Shown here piece after piece: positions 1 to 13,400 of a stretch of DNA of 64,000 nucleotides; position 1 is the stretch's first letter, and each line of letters opens with the position of its first letter. Both the position numbers and the translations under genes were made by a program. The stretch is from Euwallacea fornicatus (taxonomy: Eukaryota; Arthropoda; Insecta; Coleoptera; Curculionidae), in assembly GCF_040115645.1 (NCBI RefSeq), contig NC_089562.1:1240001-1304000 (forward strand). The letters are read 5' to 3'. The notes under the pieces are model-generated. The model made no database searches and was not told where the DNA came from. It worked only from the letters and a program-made list of their open reading frames with translations.

Positions 1-1111
1 ATTTTAATGTTAAAAATTAACCGATGTACCTAAATAAAATGAAATAAAAACTGAAATAAAAAAACGGATTAAGGAGGATTGAGGATAAATTTGAGGCTTA
101 CTTTCCACCTTGGAAGCTGACGTCATGGGAGCTCGTAGAAAATTTGTTATTATGTTTAATGGGTTTACAGAATCAAGAGAATTTGCAAATTATTCAATTT
201 GAACCGTAGTTAGGTGTGGAAAATTAAGAAGACTAGACGTATATTTTTATTCAGTTATTTAGTAAGTGCTTTTGCAAAATACAAAATTTCAACTTTAGAC
301 GAATTTTTTAAATTAATGCAAGAAAACTTTTTTGCGTAATTTTTTCCGTTTTAAATCCAAAAAATGTCTTAAAAATATGTATTTCCAAGTGTACTGTTTG
401 TGGGAAAATGATCCTACGAAATATAACATAGGTTGGGTGAGATTTTATGAAGAGAAAAAATCAAGAAAGTGATATTTTTTTATTATATTTTTCCGGAAAA
501 AGATAACTTTATCGAATAATAGTTGTTTGTGTTGCGACAATATAACCTGCGCTTAGCTGAGCCTCGCTTATAACAATTAGTGAAAATGACGAAATGGTAG
601 CAGTTATTATTTTCAATCAAAAACTTTTAAGATCTCAGATTAGAAGCAATTATTTTGAAAACAATGGTGTGGTGTTGATATTTTAGAAAAAAACCGTTCC
701 CCTGCCATTTTTAGTCCCAATATTAATTTTTTATATATCGTCATAATTGAAATTTGACACTCTTTACGAATATTAAAAAAAGTTCTTTAAATCGGAACTG
801 AAGTCGCTTGTTTTATGCTAGAAAACACCAAAATTTAAACATATTATATAATAAAAAAAATAAGATTTATGAAATTTTTTATTTTCAAAATTCGAAGAAA
901 CCATCTTTTAGAAACGGCTTCAATTTGAAATATGCGTTAAAGATATTTTGAATTATAATACTATCACTTAAAGCAAACATTTTAAAAGTTTATTTATGAA
1001 GTTTCTCTTGATTTTGTACATCTCTCGACGAAAAAACCCTAAATCTAGCGAGAAATCCCATTTTCCCCCTATACGACCCAAACACGACATAATTAAACTC
1101 AGGAAACGTAC
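1..1111 (-). other. Lar intron after the FN3-4 exon (runs off the left edge)
   Basis: This is AT-rich, low-complexity sequence following the GTACGT donor of the FN3-4 exon. No FN3-like reading was found in any frame, and no repeat end or transposase motif was recognised. Confidence 0.8.
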
Positions 1112-1408
1112 CGTCTTCTAAAGTTTGAACAGTGATAGGATAAGAAGTCGGTCCGTCCCCGACAGAGGTCCCAGCGAGCACCCAAATCCTATATGTGGTC
1201 CAACGTTTCAGCTCGTCCAGCTCCATGGACGTGTCGTTCAATTTGCTAATGGTCGCATCACTATCGGACCTATCGGCCTCCACAAAATACAGCTTGTAGT
1301 AAGTTATCTTTCCGTTGCTCCTATCGGCCGCCGGCGGATCCCAAACGACCCGGATGGCCGTCGGACTTACCGCCTTGCCCTGTACATTGCTCGGTGGCGC
1401 GCCCGGCA
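1112..1408 (-). CDS. Lar: Lar exon: FN3 domain 4 (last exon in the window)
   Basis: The acceptor follows a perfect CTAAC branch-like motif about 28 nt upstream and a short ccctctag tract. The donor is GACG|GTACGT; both boundaries are phase 1. The exon encodes VPGAPPSNVQGKAVSPTAIR, VVWDPPAADRSNGKITYYKL, LDELKRWTTYRIWVLAGTSV and GDGPTSYPITVQTLED. The sequence just upstream of the acceptor is unusually GC-rich for an intron here. The next exon (FN3 5) is not found in 1-1111. Confidence 0.95.
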
Positions 1409-4400
1409 CTAGAGGGCGCGCTCATCGTTAGTCAACAAAACAAGTGAGCAGCGTTAGCAGGCCCGGGCTTGAGAACCCGACCTGCGCGCTGGAAGCTTCA
1501 GTGTTAGTCACTAGGTGGGGGTGTAATAGTAATGTGCCTTTGTGTGGTGATGTGTGTATTTCAAATAGATTGTTTTAGCTTTCTTGAGGTTAGACGTAGG
1601 CTTATATTGTATAGAATTTTTTTATTTAACTTATCGTCTTGCGTCTTATAGTTTAATTTATTATATATATTTTTTAAATAATGAAAAGAAGTTGCATTTT
1701 TCGTAAAAAAGTGTTCGCCCCTCCTTGGTGTAACAATTTCCATATCGCCGAGTGTATGTACATGTTCAGTTAAAACACAATTTTCGAAACCAATACGAAA
1801 ACGACACAAGACGACAACGTTTTAAATACATTTTTTAGGTATGTATCAATGAATCAATGTGTAAAAATATAATAAAATATCGGACAGAAGACTAGTAAGA
1901 AAAATAAAAATCGGGAGGGTTGAAAAGAAAAATTAAATAACCAGAAACTAAAGTAACTAAATAAAAAATAAAACTCGATAAGTACCTGCTTTCTCATAAC
2001 TGTATACGTTTCAGGAATGAATATTCTTGTTCTAAATGCCAAAAACAGAAATAAACCATTCCCTACTGCAAATCAAACAAAAAGTCCGAAGGCAACACAA
2101 ATCACTAAAAGTGTCAGTTATGTTGAGTGTCTATTTGTAACCGTGTTTGAACTCCCAACTTAATGATAAATATTAACCTGTAAAATACTAGAATAAAGTC
2201 TACTTTCAGCCGATCAAGAAACAATAATTTAAATCAACAATCACGCAAATTTAAAAAGTTCGTTAAAAAAAATTAAGGTGCATTTGCACTTCAAATAATT
2301 AATTGCATGGCCAGTACTGTGCGGTGCTTGAAAACGAAAAATAAACCACTGTACTAAAAAAATAAATAAACGTTACGCATGCTCGACAATAGTTGAATGC
2401 AAATTGCACAGTCACACGCGCAAACGTCCTAAAATTAAATTATTTTTAGTCACTCTGCACACAATATGGTTGTTATGCTTTAAAATTTTAGTATCAATAT
2501 AGCATAGTAACATATCTCATTTGATATCAAGAATTAGAGGAAGAAGTTAAACATATTACTGAGTTGTAGGACAAAAAAAACTATTATGCATGAATGTACA
2601 GGGTGGTTTATTCAGATATAGCGATGAAAATGACAAAACTATTTTAATTGGCTTAAATTCTTAAAATGTGACGAAAAATATCATCCAATTAATTTGACGA
2701 ATAACTGTTCTTTAGATTTGAACTTTTCTAAAATGGGCAGGATTTGGTGATAAGCGTGTTCCTGATTTCCGTGTATTATTTCTGAATTCCCATATAAATA
2801 TCTCACACAGTATTAGAAATTTATGAAATGCTTAAATAGAGATATTTCAGGAATATCGGGGATGCACATTAAATAACATCTTTTTGAGTCGCGTTGCGTG
2901 TTTAAAATATTTGTAATTTCAATTAATGATCCTGACATTTTTACGACATTTAAGCTTTTCGTGGATTTTTAATTGAGATATTAATTATTCTAACCGAAAA
3001 TGTGACACCCTCTATTCTCCTTTCATAGAAAGTTTTTCACTACCTGTTATTAAACCACCCTGTATATCCAAAAATATATATTTATTACCCCACAACTTAG
3101 ATTCTTAACTTTTCATTTAAGTTTTATTATCAAACGAGTTATGATACTGTACCACCCTGTATTCTATGTCTTTCTTAGGACTTTTTTAGTGAAAACGTCC
3201 AGAAACTAAAGCACTTTCTGAACACTTTCAACAAACACTAAAAACCTTTGCTTCGCATTTTCTTCGGATGTCAAACGTGTATGTGTTTCATATATTTATC
3301 TAAGACCCATTTTAAGTTTTAGCCCTTACCATACTGTTTAGTTCGTACAGGGATGGGGGGCGTAGTCGCCCCCTCTCCTCTCTGCGACCTAGCAGCCAGC
3401 CATACATAATACAAGGTGTTGGGATACAATCCTGTCAGAGTATACGACTCTGTGACTGGAATTCTTCGATGGTGCTTCTCCTTGGCATAAGTGTCATTCC
3501 AGTACAGCTCGTAACTTGCAATGCTTTCTCCAGAATGACTTGGTTTGTTCCATTGTAGAGTTACGGCGCTTTCTCCCACATCTGAAGCTCGAAGATTGCT
3601 AGGTTGACTTGGAACTCCTGTAAAATAATCCAATATGTATTAGGATTGGAATTATTACTAATCTATTTTTTTTTTAATCTGAAGAAGGAGAGTAAAAAAT
3701 AAGAATTTACATTGTGAGAGTAATAAATGAAATACTCTAAGAATTCGAAACACACCATTGCTAAAATGGTGAACATATAAAAATATTAAATTTAACGAAA
3801 CTGTAAATCGTGGTCTTCATTTTCACGTAATCGTAAAGCACCAAAAAATTTAAAGTAATAAAAAGAGAAAATTAGGCGAATTAGTAAAGAAATCTATATT
3901 TTTACATGTTGGTAATTTTATTTAAAGAACCTATGGGAAGTGAGATAACTTCTGCACTAGATTGAATCTGAAAATTTCAAAAAAAAAAAAAAAATCGATA
4001 TAAACAAATCGAATTTGGGGACTTAAGAGTCATTTTGTGTGGGACTTGGAACAAAGCTAAAATTAAATTTTGAAAACTCTTTAAACTTCCTCAAAATCAT
4101 TAAATTTGAGAACACAACGAATTTTAAATAAGATGAAATGCGTGATAGTAGACCACAGGAGCGTTCTGTAAACATTAAAATTAGTTGATATTCAAACATG
4201 ATTTAAATTAGACCCAAGTTATATAGGTTAAAAACGAAGTTTAGATGTGAATACTCACGTTTCCCCAAGTTCTTAAGTGTCATTACGATTAAAACAACAT
4301 TTTAATCAGAAGTAAAACTCTGTAATTACCTTGCTGCGTTTTCACATGTACCGGAGGACTAAGCGGGCCTGGTCCTACCGAGGTCATTGCCTGCACTCGA

Positions 4401-7400
4401 ATAGTATAAATAGTATGAGGGGTCAGTTCGCTGATTGTGGTGAGTTGGTTGTTGTCTACCACCTGCGAGTCCCATTGGGCCATGGGCAGCTGGGAGTTCG
4501 TTGTGTAATACACCTTGTAACCCTAAAAAATCTGCTAGTAGAGTCAGTTTTAATGGAGGAGGATGAGTTGGTACCGTGACTTGACCGTTTGGAGTTTCTG
4601 GCTCGTCCCATTGAATGACCATGGTGCTTGAGCTTAACGGTCTAACTTGCACGCTGCGAGGGGCAGTTCCGGGTTCTACGGAAACAAAATAAAATTTTAA
4701 TAACAAATACAAGGAATTTTAGAGGTGCGTCTATCTTGTAACATTTTAGTTTTTCTGCCTTATATAATTAAAAATTTTCAAACCATGTATACGAGGGCGA
4801 TGAAAGTGGCCGCTGAATTACAATACGTATCTTCACATATAACAAATCGTTTAAAATTTCTTTAACATGCCTAAACCTATCATGATTTTTAGAGATACGG
4901 GAATATTCATTACACTGTGTTCGGCAGAAAAACGATAAACTTATACTTAGAATGCAACACAACACTGAGTTACACCAAATACTTACTGGCACCTCCAAAA
5001 GAAAAGTCAGCTAGAAAACACAGGACTTATTAGAGAGTGCCTAAGGTACATTGAAACGATTTAAGACAATGGTAATAATATACATGATAATATCCAATGG
5101 TTTGAAGATATATTACAATGGTTTCAAGCACTTGTCAATACGTTGCCCGATACCATAATTTTTAGTGGGTAATAGAAACATTCTGCTTTTGGCAACGCAT
5201 TAACTCACTTCCTAATGTCGCAAAAACAGCTAAATGGGTCTACCACATAAAAACAGGTGCTCAATACTAGACTAGTGCTGTTGAACACAAAATCCGGCCT
5301 GAAACTTACATCAGTGAAAATCACAGTGGTTATTAGCAGTTGGCATGAAAATGGTAAACAATCCTTAAAGTATTCAGTTGAAAAATATTATGTAATATAG
5401 ATTATCCTCTTATGGAGAAAAATTCTTAAACCTGCTTATATCCTCCAATAAATGGTTCTCTTGTATATATCTATTTGTTTACCTGTTTCTCCAGTTGTGA
5501 CAATAGCAGGAGCACTTGGAGGGCCTCTACCGATGTTATTTACAGCAATCACGTACATTTCGTATTCAGTATAAGGGCTGAGATTCCTCACTGCGTAATA
5601 CATGGTGATAATTCCACTTATTTCGCTGAAAGCTTGGTTCGCGAACTTTGGTTTGAACTGAATAACATAGTATTGAAGGTCTTCTGGTCCCGTGTATGAC
5701 CACGTTAACCTCACGGAAGTGGCGGTTATTTCGGAGGTGCGCACGTTTGAGGGTGGTCCCGGCAATGCTGAGAAGAAATATAAATGAAGAGAAAAAGTCT
5801 TATTCTCACGTGAAAACTTACATTGTACTTTGACTTGAGAGAATGCCTCCACAACACCTAGAGCACTGGCAGCTATACAAGTGTAGTTTGCTGAAGCCTC
5901 AATTTTCTTCAACTCCAATGTGTTCTTCCCTATCGGCAACTTATCTTCTGGTGTTAGATCTTCAGTAGCACCTTTCCGCCACTTAACAAAGGGCATCGGA
6001 GATCCCACAGCCACACAGGTTAGATTCACATCATCCCCTAGTTTTACTTCCACCAATAGAGGAGGAGGAATGGAAAAGGATGGCGGGACACGTCGAACTA
6101 TGGAAAATTGCAAATTTTTTGAGCTGAGAGATTGGCACTAATTTCGAGTGCCGAAACTGAAGAATATTTATTAGTTTTATGAAGGGAAGAGGCTTTTAAT
6201 AAAAATTTATATTGTTGAGCGTGTAATCAATTGGGTCGCACAGGAATTAATAAAGCAAAATTAAAATTTAGCTCAGATCAAAAAAAGGAGAGATTATCAT
6301 TTTCAGTGATAGTTAAAGTCAGTCTGTTATCAGTACAAATCACAAGGAAAGTTTTCTAAAATGCGTTTAAAAAACTCTTGCTCTATATCAAGCTGAAACT
6401 CTTTGTTTTCATATTTCTTTAATATACGACATTTTGAACTTACCTTTAACATAAAGCAAGGCGTACTTGGAATAATCGGTCCCAATTGAATTCTCAGCGA
6501 CGCACTCGTACTTGCCCTGATCTTTCTCCTCACTGCTTTTTATTTGAAGAGCCCCTGCAACGAGTACCTAACTGTAATAATTATATTATGCCAGGACGGT
6601 GAGAAAATACTTGACACCAAATCCAAATTAAGCCCCTCTCGAATTATGAAACTTTAATCTGTGATTGTGTGGCAGCAGTCGAGAAAAGGGCCAGCTTTCG
6701 CGAACTTCGTGGACACTTCAGCGCGAACCGAAAGGGCCCTCATCCGTATTGACATCCGTGGGCTCCCCGAAATACCTTCACGTGCCAAACTCGAATTCCC
6801 TTGACTTAACCGAGAGTTTAAAGCTTTCGATGTAAACATTTCTAAGGGATTATTAGGTCAAACCCGGTGTTGATTTTGTCCCTTCTAACTATAACTCGAT
6901 TCGTAGTTTTTGTGCGTTTTCGGACAAAGGCGCAAAGTTCTTTGTCTGGTATTCGCGACAAATGCAAGAAGGGCTCATTTATTTTGACACGTAAAACGTT
7001 CATAAAGGGCTTTTTGTTTGGCGGCAAAATGGAACGAATTTTTCTTGGCCGTTTGTTCGCTTTTGTGATAAATTGGCCGTAATAAGGGGGAAGAGTATTT
7101 TTAAGTATGTGTGGGTTGTTTATATGGTTTGATCCTGCGGGTGTCTTTTTTTCATTTGGTGCGTTTTTATAAGAGAAACGTCAACGGCAATGGAATAAAT
7201 GATAAATGTGAGTTTCTTTAAAAATATCACGCATTTCATTTAAACACACAACTTGAGGAGATAATCGATGTAATTGATTTGAAATATCTCGTCTTGCATC
7301 AGTTTGAATTTTGAATGATAAATTATTTTTTCCTATAAAAAATCTGACTTAATAAATCTCGATATACAGACATGTAATGTCGAGCAAAGTCTGGGAACAC

Positions 7401-10400
7401 CTCAATATTTCCTTAAATAATTCGTTCTCGTCAAAATCAAGACACAAGTCAGTACTTCTATGATCATATATATCTGGATGATACTGATTGACTGCTCATC
7501 CTTGTTGGCGCACGTCCTATTTGCAACATCATGATCATTATTCTACATATTAAGATAGATCATGTGATATCTTCAACGAAAGAATTCAGTTCTGAATACA
7601 CCCGTAAAATTTCGTTGAATTTAATTAAGTTCAACATAACTGGCAGGGTGTCAATAATTTCGAATTCTTAACAAATATAAAATTAAAGGGGTCATAGCTA
7701 AAATAACCTCTTAATTTTGCTTTGCAGACAAACTCCTAAAGTTTCAATTCAGAAATCACTTAAAACATTAAACATTCATGGGCCTAATTGTGTGTTGCGA
7801 ATATCTGTTAATTTAAACTGACACAACTGGGTTCCAATAAACCGAAGCTATGGCAGCTGCCCGACTCGGCTGTCTGAATAATTTAAAAGTATCCGAAATG
7901 GAGCTTTGAAAACGAACTCTTTGGGCTCAATTTTAAAGCAGGTTTCCAGTTAAAAATCGCGGCAGTTTCTCACTCGGGTTTGAGCAAACGTTTCACTCGC
8001 GTACCTCGCGAAAATATGAGTTAGTTTGGATTTATCCTCGTGAAAGGTTTATAGCCTATTCTGGGGCCATACACGTAAGTTAATTCCCATTGGAATGCGA
8101 AACGTGCCCCGGCGCATTCCTGACATTTCTATACACTCCAAATAACATTCTCGAAGGGTTTTTATCGTACACTCATAAATCGACTTTTATTGTATTCAAA
8201 AAGCGGCCTCCATCAATTTTTTCCGCCTTCTTGCAACATAATAAAGTCACAGTCAAACATTATAAGGGTAGAAAGGCGATGGCTCGGAAAACATGTTTTC
8301 CTTGCCCGTGGAAGGTAATATTTCTGAGAAATTTTCCTTTTCATAAATTTTATATGCCTATGCCCCGGCAGGAATGATACTGAAGCCGCGCTCTGGTGTT
8401 TGGCTTGCATATTGATTCGGGTTAAACGAATATCTACGCGATGTGCTCGAGCCCCGTTGTCCTGAATACGTAGAGTGCTCAAAACCGGTCTGGCATATAA
8501 ATTAGACCACCAGCCACCGATAAATATTAAAAGCCGCAAATGGGAAGTCTTACTTTACTACTTTATCGTCCACCTTTAAACTTTACACGCCTGATTAGTA
8601 TTTCATGCCCGACGCCCATGCAGACTGGAATGTCGATTTATTTGGAGAGAACTGCTCTGCTACGTTGCAGAAATTTTCCAAAGTTCAAAATAAAAAATTA
8701 AAAAAAAAAAAAAAAATGGGACAAGACGAACTACATTTATATATTTGCGATGCGAAAATTTTGAAAAGAGGAAAACGATAAAATATGTTTTCCACTCTTG
8801 CTCACAAATTCAAGGGGATATTCTTTGGATCAAATAAAAAGTAACTTCCTAAAAAACAACTTTGGGGTTTATGAAAGAGTTCGGAAACCACTTAGAAGGA
8901 GATTAAATTTATATTTCCTGGTTAGTGGTAATTAATGGGATTATTGAGATGAATGGTGTCACTGGATTATTTCTTCGCAATTTGAAGAGTAAAATTTGAA
9001 CAATATAGAGATAAAAAAGCCATATTTGCTGTCAATTCTCGTTCAGAAATATAACTATTTAATAATATCCAGCAACTTGCCGCAACCTAATTGCTTGCAG
9101 TGAGAAGAGGAGGGATATTTCTGGATCTCTTGAAGTGTATTGGACCTGTACCGGCATCACAGTATCTATTATTATTATCGATGCATAGTTGTCTCCCTCA
9201 AACGAAATTAATAAAATATAAAAAACGTAATTTTTTGCTCAATTTCTTCAATTATCTGCTTTATTTTTTGAATATTTGTGGTCAGTTTCATTTTTCATTC
9301 TGCAATTTTATTACCTACTTCATATTCATTATATGTAATTTTGCGCAAACACAAAAAATTCGAAACTTTAACCATTTCTTGCGGCCGATAAATCTTCTCG
9401 CTAATTAAATTTTAGGTATACCGCTTTATGAATAATGTTTGTCCATTATTTTCAAAATATCGACGTTGAGTTCGTATTAAAATCGCGATAAACAAATATG
9501 TGTGTAAGCAGTGAGCGAGGACTCATTTGAAAAAATTTGAAACTTTGCCCTTTCCTGATTTTATTATAGAAAATCACGTATTAAGCGCTAATGGGAGACG
9601 AAGACGAGAGACGGACCAGAATCCTCAATTTTTTCTATACAAAAATGCCAGGAATAGGTAATAGGGTGTGCCAAATATTTTAAATTTTATATTTCGTTGG
9701 GGCCGAGAACAAAAAAGTTGCCTATTGCTATCTCAACAAATACGTTTATTATCAGTTTTTTTTTTTAATTGCGATGAGTCCATCTTCTGCCGTAATGCAA
9801 AATTTTCGATGAAAAACAGAAAATCGGAATTTGTAAACAGGTGCTTACAGTCTTTTTACGTTATTCCATCTTCTCTCTACTGGAACTGAAAAGTTAGGTC
9901 TGAAATAGGAACTTTTTTATGAAACAATATCTATTAAGTATTTTTTTAAAGTATATTACCTTTTTTCCTGCCTACCATAGTTTAAAAAATTGTTAAAGAT
10001 TAGAAAAGTGCGCTATGTGATAAAACGTATAAGTTATTTTACAATATGCATCGTATAACCGATAAATTTATCGCAAAAGCCTTTTTTGTTCGAATATTAT
10101 GGCATTAATTTACCAGTTTCTACTCTCGCTCTAATACGTCCATTTGGCTTCTTTAAACCAACAACTGGCTTAGATAGGCCATGGATGAGATGTTCAGTCA
10201 AAATCATCATTGGAGATTTTTTATATCACGTTTTGTAATTCATCTACATCATGTTCAGCTGTCGCTCGTAGTGATTTTCTTGTAAATAGAGAACTGTATC
10301 TTTAAAACTTTAAAAAAAGCTTTTTTTGCTGACCTTGAAGAAGCCATGGTGCGGGCTAAAATTTCTGTAAGTGCGCTATTAAGACGTGAACATTAACCTG

Positions 10401-13400
10401 CGTGTGATAAAACTTTTGGTGCACTCTAATGCATGATTAAATTCACAGAAGACATAAAATATATACGTGTTTAAAGCACCATTTCCACACGCTAATCAAT
10501 AAATAACAATATCATTTCTTTCCAGATCAAGATATTCAATCACGGGCGTTGCAATGTTGCTCTAGTCTTGGGCGAGGAATTTAGGTATGTTTCCATCATA
10601 TGTATATTAAAACGTAATTACATTTTAACTAATACTTAATTTGTTCGCTATTAATTTTCAACTCCTGTTCAGTCCAATGCCAAATGAATGACAAAAACGG
10701 GTTTTTATTCAGTACAATCAACCAATGTCACGTACGACTTACTTTCGTGCGAAAATATTTGATCGCGAAAGTGCTATTGTCGCCACTAGTTGCACAATGT
10801 ATCAGTGGGAAAATAACTTTGCGAACTACCGATCTAATTGCTATTTCTGAGATTTACGATCTTACCTAGCTTATCCTCTCTCATGGAATACCTCGGATTG
10901 TTGGTCATGTTGATCGGCAGCATGTTTTTGAGCCACGTAACCTTCGGTGTGGGATTTCCGGTGGCGACGCAATTCAGCATCGTATTGTGCCCTATTTCCA
11001 CCACTTTGTTGTTTTGGGGCGACTCCACAATTTGGGGGAAGCCCGGCGGCACTTTGTCCGCTGAAACAAAAATGATCAATTAGATGACGTCACGTTGTGA
11101 AAGATCACCTCTTTCCAATGGCTTCTTTTTAATCAATTGAGAATAATTATTCCGTAAACAAGCTCGTTTTTATCGGGCTCTGTTCGGGACGGAAGTATTA
11201 AGCAGAAAGAAGAAATTCACGCTGGAATAATTTTATCGCTCAAATTTCCTTGCAAGTGCACCAGTTTTCTAAGGAAGGCCGTAGAATTAAAAGACCTTAA
11301 TTTCCTTTTTAGTTCTAAACATATTTAGCATTAATTATGCAACTTTTTAGGAAAATTCATTGCCATGAAGAATAATCCGGCTTTACTTACTTCAATGCCG
11401 TTTACAAAACATGAATGGGCTCGAGTGGTTCCACTTGAATTTCCCATGATAATACGCGAATTGCATGCAATAAGAGAGGCCCCATTAGTATATTTTACTC
11501 GGACTGTGAGCGTACACATGCATTCGCCTTAATTGCCCAATTAATACAAGACGAAAGTTTAATCTTAGAAAGCGCTCGGGCAGCATTAAAATAAAGTATT
11601 CGGAACTTGCGTACTTAAAACGTCCGACCGAGGGGCTCTCGTATTAATGGTTTAGGTTATTGAAAAGTTATGTCCCAATTTCAACTTTTTGGGGAATTAT
11701 TTCGAATCGGCTGAGAACACAACGCAACGTACAAATTATAAAAAGGTTTGAACGACTGGGTATGATGGTCTCTTTAAATTTTATTGCGTGTCAAAACAAC
11801 CGTTTTTCAAGTTAATATCTCTACCATTAATAGCTGGTTTTATTTAGCCAGCCTTCTCCCCGTTAAAAGCACTTTATAAGAATACCTCAACGACATTATA
11901 TTCCATAGAGCTCGGCAAAACAGCAATTACCGACTGACTTAAGCGAGGTTTTTCCCGTCTGAAACTGTTTAATAAAAGTGTATGTGTTGTATCCAGGGCA
12001 TTCAAACTTCGGTCTTCGAACAATGGCCTCCAACGACTTGTTTCACTCTTTGAACTTGGTCATTATAACTTTGCCAGGAAGCCAACAAAGGGGCCCTATT
12101 TTGCACAATAACTTTGCCTTCTTCTTCATTGTTTTCGTTATGCGCTAAACTGATGACCGGGCTTAAGTTCGTTTTATTAGAACCGTTAAACAAATCGTTC
12201 CAGCATATATAATTCAAAATCCTGTTTTGGGGTCAACTCATAATCAATCGGATTAGCTTATCCAAGAAGCACATGTCTCTTCGTAGTCTTAGAAATAGGG
12301 TTTTGTTGAAATAATTCGAGAAATTCTGAACGTACTTTAAAAACTCCTGGCCCCAATCATTCTAATATATTCGGCGTTTTTGATGCGATTTGACTTAATC
12401 CTTCGTTTTTCAACCCGTCATGGAAACGGCACAACACTTGCAATTTATATTAAGACCAACGGCTTGGACATTTGTTTAGTCATGTTTCGAAAAAAACCTT
12501 TAAAAATTGACAAAATAAAAAAAATGTGTCTAGAAATTACGCCGGTACGTCTCTGCTTTAAATTAAAAGTCTAGTGGCAATTTGAATGTTCGTAGATCAA
12601 GAAGATACTATTTTAAATGACATTTAGGCCAACACGAATATTAGGAAGCAAAGAAAATTGAGAAAAAATGATTTCCAGAAATCTTATCGGAATGTTAGTG
12701 TCTTGAATGAAATTAAGTTTAAGATTTGAATATTCGTAGATTACTTTGAACTTGAAATATATATTAAAGTCGAGATTTCCAAGAGAACGACTACTATCAA
12801 GGAAAATAAAAAAGATTAGAAACGCCACCGGTATGTCTTTATGTAAATTCGATTACAAAATATTTACACACGGGAAAGATAAATAAGAAATTTAGTTTCT
12901 CATCAAAAAGGTCGAATTTAATATTATTTAATAGGCCACTTTGAAAGGAAAAAACACGAATGAAAAATATTGAAATTTCATGAAAGAGAGGGTATTTCAA
13001 AGCATGTGTCGGAAAATGAAGGGTGTGATTCTTTGGCTCGTCGTAAGAAAAAAAAGTCTCTTAACCCAGGTCCGAAAACGCACCGTTTTTGAGATACTGG
13101 GTGTCAAAAAATGTTTCTTTTTTCAGTTTTTTTGGCAATATTTCAAGAATTGTTTGAGATAAATAATGCAGATTTTGTGCACCTATTATTATTAATATTA
13201 GTTACGTTTTAAACGCTACTCCTATTTTTCCATATGTTATAGGCGGAGATTTTAAGGTTGCATGAGAAATTTTTGCCACTAATTTTTATGCCACTGGGAA
13301 AATTAGCATTTTAGAATCACAACACTTCTTGAAAATGGCCTCCTCCTATGGTAATGCAGGCTTCCAACCTACGTCTTAAGAGACCCACGTACCCGCTCGA

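Noticed and set aside
5436..6113. 225-codon minus-strand open frame over Ig3 and FN3-1
   Set aside because: It reads through the 54-bp intron at 5768-5821. The spliced exons match Lar better and the intron has proper GT and AG ends.
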